The notes under the pieces were generated by a model. The model was not told the origin of the DNA. It did not search any database and saw only the letters and a list, made by a program, of their open reading frames with translations. This document shows positions 36,916 through 45,300 of a stretch of DNA of 64,000 nucleotides, piece by piece. A program made the translations under genes and the position numbers. This DNA comes from Nonomuraea muscovyensis. GTDB taxonomy: Bacteria; Actinomycetota; Actinomycetes; Streptosporangiales; Streptosporangiaceae. Position 1 is the first letter of the stretch, and each line of letters begins with the position of its first letter. The stretch covers positions 2,480,001-2,544,000 of the forward strand of contig NZ_JACHJB010000002.1 of the NCBI RefSeq assembly GCF_014207745.1, written 5' to 3'.

Positions 36916-37140
36916 ATGACCGCGTTGTGGAGTTCACCAGAGCGCCGCATGGAGACCTGCGCCTCCTGCGCGGGTGAGCGGCCGTTCGAGCAGCCGCCGA
37001 GCCCCGCCGGGCACGTGCCCGGCGAGTGCCCGGAGTTGACGTGCCTCGCCTGCGGCCACGTCCTGCCGGCGCTCCCGCCCGCGCGCGCCCGGCTGGTGCC
37101 CGCGCCGCGGATCCCGCAGCTGGCAGCGGCAGCGGTTTGA
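36916..37140 (+). CDS. Small double-CxxC protein
   Basis: Predicted 74-residue protein with CASC (residues 15-18) and CLAC (residues 44-47) knuckles plus an extra Cys at 39 (GECPELTC), suggesting a zinc ribbon. The C-terminal 25 residues are Pro/Ala-rich. ATG 36916 follows GAAAGG about 11 nt upstream; an internal ATG (Met12, METCASC) could also serve. It ends 60 bp before the DUF3000 gene on the same strand. Function unknown. Confidence rests on cysteine pattern and codon bias. Confidence 0.65.
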   Translation: MTALWSSPERRMETCASCAGERPFEQPPSPAGHVPGECPELTCLACGHVLPALPPARARLVPAPRIPQLAAAAV

Positions 37141-37200
37141 GCACCTACGATGAGCACCCCCGTGGTCCCCTTCCGTTCCCTCTCGACCTACTCTTCGGCT

Positions 37201-37797
37201 ATGACCCACGGTGACCTGCCACCGGCCCCCGCGGCGTTCAGGCGCGCGGTCGAGAGTCTCCGGCCGGCCGAGGTCAGACCGGAGATCGAGCTCGAAGACC
37301 TGCCCGCCCCGCAGCGGCTGGCCCCGCACTCCGCCGCCATCGGCGCATCCGTCTACCGCGACGACGACGAGCTCGCCGTCGGGCGGCTGATCCTGCTCTA
37401 CGACCCCGACGGCCAGCGCGGCTGGGACGGGCCGTTCCGGCTGGTGGCCTACGTGCGCGCCGACATGGAGCCCGAGATCACCTCCGACCCGCTGCTCGGC
37501 CCGGTCGCGTGGAGCTGGCTCACCGACGCCCTCGACGCCCACCACGCCGACTACTCCGCCGCTGGCGGTACCGTGACTAGAGCTGTGTCCGAGGGGTTCG
37601 GCAACAAGGCCGACGACCCGGTCACCACCGAGCTCGAGCTGCGGGCGTCCTGGTCGCCGACCCAGGAAGACCTCTCCGGCCACGTCGCCGCCTGGTGCGA
37701 CCTCATGTGCGTGGCGGCGGGGCTGCCACCGCTCCCGCCCGATGTGGCCGCCCTGCCCCGTAGACGCGATGATCCGGAGAGTGACCGAACGAAGTGA
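37201..37797 (+). CDS. DUF3000 family protein
   Basis: Actinobacteria-specific protein of 198 residues, unknown function. It matches the DUF3000 layout: PPAPAAFRRAVESLRPAEVR at the start, ELEDLPAPQRLAPHSAAIGA, GWDGPFRLVAYVRADMEPEI, and WSWLTDALDAHHADYSAAGG, with a late LRASWSPTQEDLSGHVAAW. ATG 37201 lies 6 nt after TACTCT (37189-37194), so transcription may start at the ATG (leaderless). It directly precedes RNase D, a conserved pairing in the phylum to my knowledge. Confidence 0.85.
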   Translation: MTHGDLPPAPAAFRRAVESLRPAEVRPEIELEDLPAPQRLAPHSAAIGASVYRDDDELAVGRLILLYDPDGQRGWDGPFRLVAYVRADMEPEITSDPLLGPVAWSWLTDALDAHHADYSAAGGTVTRAVSEGFGNKADDPVTTELELRASWSPTQEDLSGHVAAWCDLMCVAAGLPPLPPDVAALPRRRDDPESDRTK

Positions 37798-37842
37798 GGG
37801 CACCAGTCAACACCACATCCGCGTCATGAGAGCGGTGGACTC

Positions 37843-39057
37843 ATGACAGAAGAACGCACCATCGTCCCGCTGCTGGAGCCGCGCGAGGGCATCCCTGCCG
37901 TCATCGCCGACGACGCCGCCCTGACCAGGGTGGTCGAGGCCTTCGCCCGCGGCGAGGGGCCGGTGGCGGTCGACGCCGAGCGCGCCTCCGGCTACCGCTA
38001 CGGCAACCGCGCCTACCTGGTGCAACTGCGCAGGGAGGGCGCGGGCACGGCGCTGATCGACCCGATCTCCTGTCCCGACCTGTCGAGCCTCGACACGGCC
38101 CTGGCCGAGGCGGAGATCGTGCTGCACGCCGCCTCGCAGGACCTGCCCTGCCTGTTCGAGGTGGGCTTCAGTCCGAGGCGGCTGTTCGACACCGAGCTGG
38201 CCGGCCGGCTGCTCGGTTACGAGCGGGTGGGGCTCGGCACGATGGTCGAGACGGTGCTGGGGTTGCGGCTGGAGAAGGGCCACTCGGCCGCCGACTGGTC
38301 CACCAGGCCGCTGCCCGAAGACTGGCTGCGCTACGCGGCCCTCGACGTCGAGGTGCTGGTCGAGCTGCGCGACTCCCTGCACGCCGAGCTGACGGAGAGC
38401 GGCAAGCTGGAGTGGGCGCGCGAGGAGTTCGCCGCCGTGCTGGGCATGCCGCCGGCGCCGCCCCGCTCCGACCCGTGGCGCCGCACGTCCGGCATCCACA
38501 AGGTGCGCAACGTCCGGGCCCTGGCCATCGTCCGCGAGCTGTGGACGATGCGCGACCGCATCGCGCGGGAGAACGACCTGGCCCCCGGCCGGGTGCTGCC
38601 CGACTCGGCGATCGTCGCCGCCGCCCTCGACGTGCCGCGCACCCGCAAGGCGCTCACCGAGATCTCCGCGTTCACCGGCCGCAGCGCGCGCCGGCACATG
38701 AGCGACTGGCTCAACGCGGTCAACCGGGCGCGGGCCCTGCCCGACGGCCAGTTGCCGCAGCCCAGCACGCCGGGCGACGGCCCCCCACCGGCCAACCGGT
38801 GGCCCGACCGCGACCCGGCGGCGGCCAAGCGGCTGGCCGCCGCCCGCGCGGTGGTGACGGCCCTCGCCGAGGAGCACCACATGCCGGCGGAGAACCTCCT
38901 GCAGCCCGACGTCGTACGCCGGCTCACCTGGGAGCCGCCCGAGCCGGTCACCGACGAGACCGTGACCGAGCGGCTGCGCGCCCTGGGCGCCCGCGCCTGG
39001 CAGGTCTCCCTCACCGCGGATCCGCTCGCCACGGCCCTGTCCCGGCTGGCAGGCTGA
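37843..39057 (+). CDS. rnd: Ribonuclease D family 3'-5' exonuclease with HRDC domain
   Basis: DEDDy exonuclease of 404 residues acting in tRNA/RNA 3' processing. The exonuclease domain has VAVDAERASGYRYGN (first Asp/Glu), AASQDLPCLFEVG, and the late YAALDVEVLVEL with the catalytic Tyr/Asp arrangement. An HRDC helical domain follows (RNVRALAIVRELWTMRDRIA, LPDSAIVAAA). The C-terminal 80 residues resemble the second HRDC-like domain of RNase D. It starts 45 bp after DUF3000 and ends at a hairpin terminator. Confidence 0.93.
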   Translation: MTEERTIVPLLEPREGIPAVIADDAALTRVVEAFARGEGPVAVDAERASGYRYGNRAYLVQLRREGAGTALIDPISCPDLSSLDTALAEAEIVLHAASQDLPCLFEVGFSPRRLFDTELAGRLLGYERVGLGTMVETVLGLRLEKGHSAADWSTRPLPEDWLRYAALDVEVLVELRDSLHAELTESGKLEWAREEFAAVLGMPPAPPRSDPWRRTSGIHKVRNVRALAIVRELWTMRDRIARENDLAPGRVLPDSAIVAAALDVPRTRKALTEISAFTGRSARRHMSDWLNAVNRARALPDGQLPQPSTPGDGPPPANRWPDRDPAAAKRLAAARAVVTALAEEHHMPAENLLQPDVVRRLTWEPPEPVTDETVTERLRALGARAWQVSLTADPLATALSRLAG

Positions 39058-39069
39058 CTCTGGCTCCAC

Positions 39070-39093
39070 GCCCTGCCCGGCTCCGGGCAGGGC
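39070..39093 (+). terminator. Terminator hairpin after RNase D
   Basis: GCCCTGCCC (39070-39078) pairs perfectly with GGGCAGGGC (39085-39093) across a 6-nt loop, 12 bp after the RNase D stop and 6 bp before the next -35 box. No T-tract. Confidence 0.7.
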
Positions 39094-39099
39094 AGGCAC

Positions 39100-39129
39100 T
39101 TGACGCCCCGATATGGGCGGCCTTACGGT
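39100..39129 (+). promoter_or_regulatory. Sigma-70-type promoter of the oxidoreductase operon
   Basis: TTGACG (39100-39105) and TACGGT (39124-39129) separated by 18 bp, placing the start near 39136, inside the LacI-type palindrome. This arrangement fits repression by steric block. Confidence 0.7.
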
Positions 39130-39132
39130 TCG

Positions 39133-39146
39133 GGAAAGCGCTTTCC
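39133..39146. promoter_or_regulatory. LacI-family operator
   Basis: GGAAAGCGCTTTCC is a perfect 14-bp palindrome with the central CG of LacI/GalR operators. It lies 4 bp after the -10 box and 16 bp before the first start codon. A one-mismatch copy (GGAAAGCGGTTTCC) lies upstream of the LacI-family gene at 54021-55013. Confidence 0.8.
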
Positions 39147-39161
39147 ACGAAAGGGAACCTC

Positions 39162-40307
39162 ATGAGCGTGCGGTCCATCGGCGTCGTGATGAACGGCGTC
39201 ACCGGCAGGATGGGTTATCGCCAGCACCTGGTCCGGTCGGTTCTGGCCATCAACGAGCAGGGCGGCGTCACCCTCTCGGACGGCAGCCGGGTCACGCTGC
39301 GGCCGGTCCTCGTCGGCCGCAACGCCGCCAAGCTCGCCGACCTCGCCGCCAGGCACGGCATCGCCGACCACACCACCGACCTCGACGCGGCCCTGGCCGA
39401 CGACGACAACCTCATCTACTTCGACGCCCAGGTCACCTCGGCCCGCGTCAAGTCCGTGCTGAAGGCCATCGAGGCGGGCAAGCACGTCTACACCGAGAAG
39501 CCGACGGCCGAGTCGGTCGAGGAGGCCGCCGCGCTGGCCGAGGCCGCCGCGACCCGGGGCATCAAGAACGGCGTGGTGCAGGACAAGCTGTTCCTGCCGG
39601 GCCTGCTCAAGCTCAAGCGGCTGATCGACGGCGGCTTCTTCGGCCGGATCCTGTCGGTGCGCGGCGAGTTCGGCTACTGGGTGTTCGAGGGCGACTGGCA
39701 GGAGGCGCAGCGCCCGTCCTGGAACTACCGCGCCGAGGACGGCGGCGGCATCGTGCTCGACATGTTCCCGCACTGGCACTACGTCATGGAGAACCTCTTC
39801 GGCCGGGTCCGCTCGGTCTACGCCCAGGCCGTGACGCACGTCCCGGAGCGGGTCGACGAGCAGGGTCGCGCCTACCCGGCCACCGCCGACGACGCCGCGT
39901 ACGGGGTGTTCGAGCTGGAGGACGGCGTGATCGCGCAGATCAACTCGTCCTGGACGGTGCGCGTCAACCGCGACGAGCTGGTGGAGTTCCAGGTGGACGG
40001 CACCGAGGGCAGCGCCGTCGCCGGCCTGCGCAACTGCCGGGTCCAGCACCGCGCCACCACCCCGAAGCCGGTCTGGAACCCCGACCTGCCCGTCACCGCC
40101 CGCTTCCGCGACGGCTGGCAGGAGGTGCCGGACAACGCCGAGTTCGACAACGGCTTCAAGATCCAGTGGGAGCTGTTCGTCCGGCACGTGCTGGAGGACG
40201 CGCCGTTCCCGTACGACTTCGCCGCGGGCGCCCGCGGCGTGCAGCTCGCCGAGCTGGGCATGCGCTCCTCGGCCGAGGGACGCCGGATCGAGGTGCCCGA
40301 GCTGTGA
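39162..40307 (+). CDS. Gfo/Idh/MocA-family NAD(P) oxidoreductase
   Basis: Sugar- or polyol-type dehydrogenase of 381 residues. The N-terminus SIGVVMNGVTGRMGYRQHLV is a glycine-rich nucleotide site of slightly unusual form (GVTGRMG instead of GxGxxG). The family lysine is in VYTEKPTAESVEEA. The C-terminal domain carries GGGIVLDMFPHWHYVMENLF with the conserved Asp/His pair. ATG 39162 follows AAGGGAA. First gene of a three-gene operon with GTGA overlaps, behind a promoter and LacI operator. Likely oxidises a carbohydrate or cyclitol; the substrate is unknown. Confidence 0.92.
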   Translation: MSVRSIGVVMNGVTGRMGYRQHLVRSVLAINEQGGVTLSDGSRVTLRPVLVGRNAAKLADLAARHGIADHTTDLDAALADDDNLIYFDAQVTSARVKSVLKAIEAGKHVYTEKPTAESVEEAAALAEAAATRGIKNGVVQDKLFLPGLLKLKRLIDGGFFGRILSVRGEFGYWVFEGDWQEAQRPSWNYRAEDGGGIVLDMFPHWHYVMENLFGRVRSVYAQAVTHVPERVDEQGRAYPATADDAAYGVFELEDGVIAQINSSWTVRVNRDELVEFQVDGTEGSAVAGLRNCRVQHRATTPKPVWNPDLPVTARFRDGWQEVPDNAEFDNGFKIQWELFVRHVLEDAPFPYDFAAGARGVQLAELGMRSSAEGRRIEVPEL

Positions 40308-41467
40308 GGATCGACCTGCCCGGTGGGGCCTACACGCTGCGCGAGCGGGTGAGCTGGCCGGTGCCCGACGGCCCGGCCGCCAGCCGGATCGTCTACGCGG
40401 CGGCGCACGTGGTGGCCGACCCGCTCGGCGACAACACGCCCGGCTCTCCCGCCGCCGTCGACTGGGACGCCACGCTGCGCTTCCGCCGCCATCTGTGGTC
40501 GTACGGGCTGCGCATCGCCGACGCCATGGACACCGCCCAGCGCAACATGGGTCTCGACTGGGCCGCGACGAAGGAGCTGATCAGGCGCAGCGCCGCCGAG
40601 GCACGCGACTACGGCGACCCCGCCACGCTGGTGTCCTGCGGCGCCGGCACCGACCACGCGCCCGGCGCCGCCGACCTGGACGCCATCACCGCCGCGTACA
40701 CCGAGCAGATCGAGACCGTGCAGACGGCGGGCGCCGGCGTGATCATCATGGCGTCGCGTCAGCTCGCGCGGGTGGCGACCGGCCCGAAGGACTACCACGA
40801 GGTGTACGGCAGGCTGCTCGGGCTGGCCGAGCGGCCGGTGGTGCTGCACTGGCTGGGCGAGATGTTCGACCCGCAGCTCGCCGGCTACTGGGGATCGTCC
40901 GACGTGGCGGCCGCGACCGAGTCGTTCCTGGAGCTGATCCACGCCCACGCCTCGAAGGTCGACGGGGTGAAGGTCTCGCTGCTGGACGAGCAGCACGAGA
41001 TCGGGCTGCGCGCGGCGCTGCCCGCGGGCGTGAAGCTCTACACCGGCGACGACTTCAACTACCCGTCGCTGATCAGGACGGGCTCCCACGCGCTGCTCGG
41101 CATCTTCGACGCGATCGCCCCGGCCGCCGCGGCGGCCCTGCAGGTGCTCGACGCGGCCGAGGCCGCCTGCGACACCGCCGGGCGCGACCGGCTGCTCGCC
41201 TCCTACGACGAGATCCTCGCGCCGACGGTCCCGCTGTCCCGCAAGATCTTCGAGACCCCGACCTACAACTACAAGACCGGCATCGTCTTCCTGGCCTGGC
41301 TGAACGGTCACCAGGACGCGTTCGCCATGGTGAACGGCGCCCAGTCGGCCCGCTCCCTGACGCACCTGGCCGAGGTGTTCCGCCTGGCCGACCAGGCGGG
41401 GCTGCTCGCCGATCCCGAGCTGGCCGTCCACCGGATGAAGGCGCTGCTGGCGGTGAACGGACTGTGA
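40304..41467 (+). CDS. DUF993 / dihydrodipicolinate-synthase-like aldolase
   Basis: Predicted TIM-barrel lyase of 387 residues of the DUF993 group related to DapA. Recognisable parts are SRIVYAAAHVVADPLGDN, GLRIADAMDTAQRNMGLDWA, GVKVSLLDEQHEIGLRAALP (with the lysine expected for Schiff-base chemistry), and LYTGDDFNYPSLIRTGSHAL. GTG 40304 overlaps the oxidoreductase stop. In the operon it probably cleaves the keto product made by the dehydrogenase. Catalytic assignment is inferred from the DapA family and not proved for DUF993. Confidence 0.88.
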   Translation: MRIDLPGGAYTLRERVSWPVPDGPAASRIVYAAAHVVADPLGDNTPGSPAAVDWDATLRFRRHLWSYGLRIADAMDTAQRNMGLDWAATKELIRRSAAEARDYGDPATLVSCGAGTDHAPGAADLDAITAAYTEQIETVQTAGAGVIIMASRQLARVATGPKDYHEVYGRLLGLAERPVVLHWLGEMFDPQLAGYWGSSDVAAATESFLELIHAHASKVDGVKVSLLDEQHEIGLRAALPAGVKLYTGDDFNYPSLIRTGSHALLGIFDAIAPAAAAALQVLDAAEAACDTAGRDRLLASYDEILAPTVPLSRKIFETPTYNYKTGIVFLAWLNGHQDAFAMVNGAQSARSLTHLAEVFRLADQAGLLADPELAVHRMKALLAVNGL

Positions 41468-42372
41468 GCCTGTCACTGAACCAGTGGACGACCAGGCGCT
41501 GGTCCGTGGCCGAGGCCGTGGCCGGCTGCGTGCGCCACGACCTGGAGGCCATCGGCCTGTGGCGGCAGGACGTCGCCGAGCAGGGCCTGGCCGAGACGGT
41601 CAAGCTGGTGCGCGCGGCCGGGCTGCGGGTGTCGTCGCTGTGCCGGGGCGGGTTCCTCACCGCGGGCGGGCTGCCCGGCGAGGAGGGCCGCCGGGCGTTC
41701 GCCGAGGCGCTCGACGACAACCGCCGTGCCGTGGACGAGGCGGCCGAACTGGGCGCCGCCTGCCTGGTCATGGTGGTGGGCGGGCTGCCGGGCGTGCGTC
41801 CCGGCGAGCCGCTCGGCGAGCGCATCGGCCGGACGCCGGGCGAGGGCCCGGCCGAGCCGTCCCCGTTCTCCCGTGACCTCGCGGGCGCCCGCGAACGGGT
41901 GGCCGAGGGGCTGGCCGAGCTGGCCCCGTACGCCGGGGAACGGGGCGTGAAGCTGGCGCTGGAGCCGCTGCACCCGATCTACTGCCCCGACCGGGCCGTC
42001 ATCTCCACCCTCGGCCAGGCGCTCGACCTGAGCCTGCCGTTCCCGCAGGAGCAGGTGGGGGTGGTGGTCGACACCTTCCACGTGTGGTGGGACCCCCAGC
42101 TGTTCGAGCAGATCGCCCGGGCGGGCGACCGGATCGCCTCCTACCAGGTGTGCGACTACCTGCACCCGCTCCCGGCCGACGTGTTGCTGGGGCGCGGCAT
42201 GATGGGCGACGGGGTGATCGACTTCCGGCCGATCACCCGGGCGGTCCTGGAGGCCGGCTACCGGGGCGACGTCGAGGTCGAGATCTTCAACGCCGACGTG
42301 TGGGCGGCCGACCCGGACGAGGTGCTCGCCACGATGAAGGCCCGCTACGCCGACGTGGTGCTCCCGGCCTGA
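41464..42372 (+). CDS. Sugar phosphate isomerase/epimerase-like TIM barrel
   Basis: Xylose-isomerase-like TIM-barrel protein of 302 residues. Metal and substrate features include VKLALEPLHPIYCPDR (Glu of the metal site), VGVVVDTFHVWWDP (Asp/His), and YRGDVEVEIFNADVWAAD (late Glu). GTG 41464 overlaps the previous stop (GTGA), so it is tightly coupled. It probably isomerises or epimerises the sugar acted on by the upstream enzymes. No transporter accompanies the operon, so uptake must be encoded elsewhere. A 155-bp gap follows. Confidence 0.9.
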   Translation: MSLSLNQWTTRRWSVAEAVAGCVRHDLEAIGLWRQDVAEQGLAETVKLVRAAGLRVSSLCRGGFLTAGGLPGEEGRRAFAEALDDNRRAVDEAAELGAACLVMVVGGLPGVRPGEPLGERIGRTPGEGPAEPSPFSRDLAGARERVAEGLAELAPYAGERGVKLALEPLHPIYCPDRAVISTLGQALDLSLPFPQEQVGVVVDTFHVWWDPQLFEQIARAGDRIASYQVCDYLHPLPADVLLGRGMMGDGVIDFRPITRAVLEAGYRGDVEVEIFNADVWAADPDEVLATMKARYADVVLPA

Positions 42373-42527
42373 CCGGATCGCCACGGAAAGTCCCGTGAGC
42401 GGGTGGCCACCTCGGGCCGATCAGGAACGGCAGTTCCGGGGCGCGGTCAGCTTGGCCACGTGCAGGCGTCCTTCCGCGTCCACAATCAGGTTCACCCGTC
42501 CGGTGCCCGCGGTGCTTGAATGTCAGG

Positions 42528-43568
42528 ATGGAGATCTTGGTTCTGGGCGGGACGGCGTGGGTGGGGCGGGAGGCCTCGCGGCAGGCGCTCTCACGTGGCC
42601 ATCGGGTGACGTGCCTGGCGCGCGGCGAGAGCGGAGCGGTCGCGGAGGGAGCGACGCTGGTGGCCGCCGACCGGCGTGATCCTGCCGCGTACGCGCCGCT
42701 GCTCGGCCGCGAGTGGGATGCGGTCATCGAGGTGTCCTGGCAGCCCGGCTTCGTCAGGGCGGCGCTCGACGCGCTGGGTGACCGGGCCGGCCACTGGGCT
42801 TATGTCTCGTCCGTCAGCGCCTACGCCTCACATGCCACACCGGGCGCCGACGAGTCCGCGCCCCTTCTGCCGCCGGACGACCGGAGCGAGGTCGATCGCG
42901 CGGCGTACGGGGAGGCGAAGGTGGCCTGCGAGCAGGCGTCGGCGGCCGCCGTGGGTGATCGCCTGCTGGTCGCGCGGGCCGGCCTGATCGGCGGTCCGGG
43001 CGACCACAGCGGGCGCTCGGGCTACTGGGTGGCGCGGGCCGCCCGGGATCCGCGGGGGCCGATGCTGGTTCCCGACGAGCCGGCCATGCCGACGCAGGCG
43101 GTGGACGTGCGAGACCTCACCGCCTGGCTGCTCGACGCCGCGGAGAAGGGGACCGTCGGCACGTACGACGCCGTCGGCCCGGTCGTCCCGTTCGGGGAGT
43201 GGGTCGAGCTGTCCCGCTCCGTCGGCGGGCACACCGGGCCGATGGTCACCGCCGGCTCGGCGTGGCTGCGCGCCAACGGCGTGGCCGGGTACATGGGGCC
43301 CGAGTCGCTGCCGATGTGGCTGGCCGAGCCGGGCTGGGAGGGGTTCTCGGCCCGTGACGGATCCGCGGCGCGCGCCGCGGGCCTGCGCCACCGGCCGCGG
43401 ACGGATGTGCTGGCCGACACGCTGCGATGGGAACGAGAGCAGGGCCTGGACCGGCCACGGCGTTCCGGGCTCAGCGCCGGTCGCGAGCGCGAGCTGCTCG
43501 ACACGCTCGGCCTCGACGGGACGGGCACGGGCGCACACGGAGACCAGGGCACGGCCCCGCACCGGTAG
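42528..43568 (+). CDS. NAD-dependent epimerase/dehydratase-family protein
   Basis: Extended short-chain dehydrogenase of 346 residues. The N-terminal Rossmann motif is [33 protein letters not shown] and [14 protein letters not shown] (Tyr-x3-Lys is YGEAK) mark the catalytic site, and [14 protein letters not shown] follows. The C-terminal half includes a dimer-like region ending in low-complexity Gly/Thr. Resembles isoflavone-reductase-like and nucleoside-sugar epimerase relatives; the substrate is not predictable. ATG 42528 places the motif at residue 3. Confidence 0.88.
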   Translation: MEILVLGGTAWVGREASRQALSRGHRVTCLARGESGAVAEGATLVAADRRDPAAYAPLLGREWDAVIEVSWQPGFVRAALDALGDRAGHWAYVSSVSAYASHATPGADESAPLLPPDDRSEVDRAAYGEAKVACEQASAAAVGDRLLVARAGLIGGPGDHSGRSGYWVARAARDPRGPMLVPDEPAMPTQAVDVRDLTAWLLDAAEKGTVGTYDAVGPVVPFGEWVELSRSVGGHTGPMVTAGSAWLRANGVAGYMGPESLPMWLAEPGWEGFSARDGSAARAAGLRHRPRTDVLADTLRWEREQGLDRPRRSGLSAGRERELLDTLGLDGTGTGAHGDQGTAPHR

Positions 43569-43674
43569 GCGGGAGGCGCGGCGTGACGTGACCCGACCGC
43601 GATGTCGCGAACCTTCCGCCGCTCCCGCTCATCCAACCAAGGACAGATCACCTGCCACGAGATGCGGGGGCACC

Positions 43675-44214
43675 ATGAATCACCGAACGAGCCGACCGGC
43701 GCTGGCGATCGCGGCGCTGGCGACGGGTGTGGCGCTGCTGGCCACCGCGACACCCGCGGCGGCCGGCACAGCGGCACGCGCCGCGGCCGAAGCCGCGACC
43801 GCCGCCCCGAAGGGCACCTTCGGCCCGTACGGCTACGGCGGTGTCCGGCTGGGCATGACGGCCAAGCAGGCCAAGGCCACCGGCAAGATCGTGCTGAAGT
43901 GGCGCGACCACTGCTCCGGCTGGGACTACAAGGCCCACCGCAACCCGCGCGACGAGATAGGGCTCTACATCTCGGCCAGGCGCGGCGTGGCCGTCATCTT
44001 CGCGCCGAAGGGCGTCCGGACTCCCCGGGGCATCGGCACCGGCGCCACCCTGCGCCAGGTCCGCAAGGCGTACCCGGGCGTCAAGGAGGAGGTGAGCGGC
44101 TGGTACGCCACCGCGCCGGGCAACCCGAAGGCGTACTACTACTTCGGCGTCAACCGGCGCGGCAAGGTCGAGGCGCTGGCCCTGGGCCTGAAGAACCAGG
44201 ACTGCGTCAACTGA
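43675..44214 (+). CDS. Secreted hypothetical protein
   Basis: Exported protein of 179 residues. The signal peptide LAIAALATGVALLATATPAAA likely cleaves near Ala30. The mature part is basic and Gly/Tyr-rich (GTFGPYGYGGVRLGMTAKQA, YISARRGVAVIFAPKGVRTP) with two cysteines, in CSGWDY and the C-terminal QDCVN, that could form a disulfide. The GYGGVRLGMTAKQAKATGKI and LRQVRKAYPGV stretches resemble small secreted domains common in Streptomyces-type genomes. GGGGG precedes the ATG. Function unknown. Confidence 0.82.
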   Translation: MNHRTSRPALAIAALATGVALLATATPAAAGTAARAAAEAATAAPKGTFGPYGYGGVRLGMTAKQAKATGKIVLKWRDHCSGWDYKAHRNPRDEIGLYISARRGVAVIFAPKGVRTPRGIGTGATLRQVRKAYPGVKEEVSGWYATAPGNPKAYYYFGVNRRGKVEALALGLKNQDCVN

Positions 44215-44401
44215 CCGGCCGGGCCCGGCCGGACAGCAGCGTCATCAGCCGCCACCGGGCGGCGCGCGTAGCCGCCGCCGAGGGGGTGCGACGTGCACGT
44301 ACGGACCGGGCGATCCCGGCAGGGCGGCCCAGCGGCGGGCCGGTCTCGATGGACGCGGCCATGAGGCGGCTGTCGGCCCCTGACGCAGGGGCAGGGCAGG
44401 G

Positions 44402-45235
44402 TCAGGCGTCGGGTGACGACAGGTCGCGGGTGAGGGCGTCGAGGTCGGCGAGGCGGGCGGCCGGGGCGAGGCGGGCCGCGGCGGCGACGAGGATCAGCTC
44501 GGTGACGGCGATCTCGTGGGTGAGGGGCGCGATGGGGCCACCCGCCTCGCGGGGCAGGCGGACCAGCACCTCGGCGTGTTCCGCCAGGGGTGACTCCCAG
44601 GCGTCCGTGACGAGGACCAGCCGGGCCCCGCGCGCGCGGGCGGCGTCGACGAACCGGGCCGTGGCGGCGGAGTAGCGGCGGAAGTCGTAGGCGACGACGA
44701 CGTCCGGCGGCCCCAGGTCGAGCAGGACACGGGCGCGGGCGGCGGGCTGCTCGGGGACCCGGTGCGCGCCGGGGCGCAGGCCGGCGAGCTGGCGGACGAG
44801 GTAGTCGGCGGCCAGCTCGCTGAGCGGCCCGCCGAGCGCCCACACCGCTCCGGCCTCGGCCAGGCGGGTGGCGACGGCGTCGAGCAGCGGCCCGGTCATG
44901 GCGGCGAGCGTGCCCGCGAGGCCGGAGCGCAGCTCCTCGGCCGCCCCGTGGGGGTCGGGTGGCCGGGTGACGAACTCGCTCAGCCGCGACCGGTCGTGCT
45001 CGCGGGCGCCGGCCCGTACGGCGGCCTGGAAGTCGGCGAAGCCGGCGAACCCGAGCCGGCCGACCAGGCGCGAGGCGGTGGGCGGGCTGACCCCGGCCCG
45101 CTCGGCGAGGGCGCGCAGCGAGCCGAGGGCCGCGAACGGGTAGTCGTCGAGCAGCACCCGGGCGATGGCCCGCTCCCCCGGCGGCAACCCGGGATACATC
45201 TCGCCCAGCCGGGTCACCGGCGTGTCCGCTTCCAT
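44402..45235 (-). CDS. MurR/RpiR-family transcriptional regulator
   Basis: Regulator of 277 residues. The N-terminal RpiR helix-turn-helix is LGSLRALAERAGVSPPTASR with LGFAGFADFQAAV following. The C-terminal SIS-type sugar-phosphate-binding domain (AVATRLAEAGAVWALGGPLS, VVAYDFRRYSAATARFVDAA, LVLVTDAWESPLAEHAEVLV) is present. Such regulators respond to sugar phosphates or cell-wall sugars. It is divergent from threonine synthase, with a direct-repeat-containing 65-bp gap, so it probably controls that gene and itself, an unusual pairing. Confidence 0.92.
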   Translation of the reverse strand: MEADTPVTRLGEMYPGLPPGERAIARVLLDDYPFAALGSLRALAERAGVSPPTASRLVGRLGFAGFADFQAAVRAGAREHDRSRLSEFVTRPPDPHGAAEELRSGLAGTLAAMTGPLLDAVATRLAEAGAVWALGGPLSELAADYLVRQLAGLRPGAHRVPEQPAARARVLLDLGPPDVVVAYDFRRYSAATARFVDAARARGARLVLVTDAWESPLAEHAEVLVRLPREAGGPIAPLTHEIAVTELILVAAAARLAPAARLADLDALTRDLSSPDA

Positions 45236-45239
45236 GTTG

Positions 45240-45290
45240 ACGAATGTTACATCAACCCCGTATTGACGTCTTTGGCGAAACGAATGTTAT
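45240..45290. promoter_or_regulatory. Direct repeats and promoter between rpiR-like gene and threonine synthase
   Basis: ACGAATGTTA occurs at 45240-45249 and 45280-45289, 40 bp apart (about four helical turns), a good layout for a dimer of dimers. TTGACG (45263-45268) and TATGGT (45288-45293) resemble -35/-10 boxes with a long 19-bp spacer. TATGGT ends 7 nt before the ATG at 45301, so the threonine synthase mRNA may be leaderless. Confidence 0.6.
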
Positions 45291-45300
45291 GGTCCGGCAC

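Noticed and set aside
42421-42495. A 24-codon frame on the minus strand ([20 protein letters not shown])
   Set aside because: The sequence looks protein-like and could be a gene remnant, but it is very short, has no ribosome-binding site and cannot be supported without homology.
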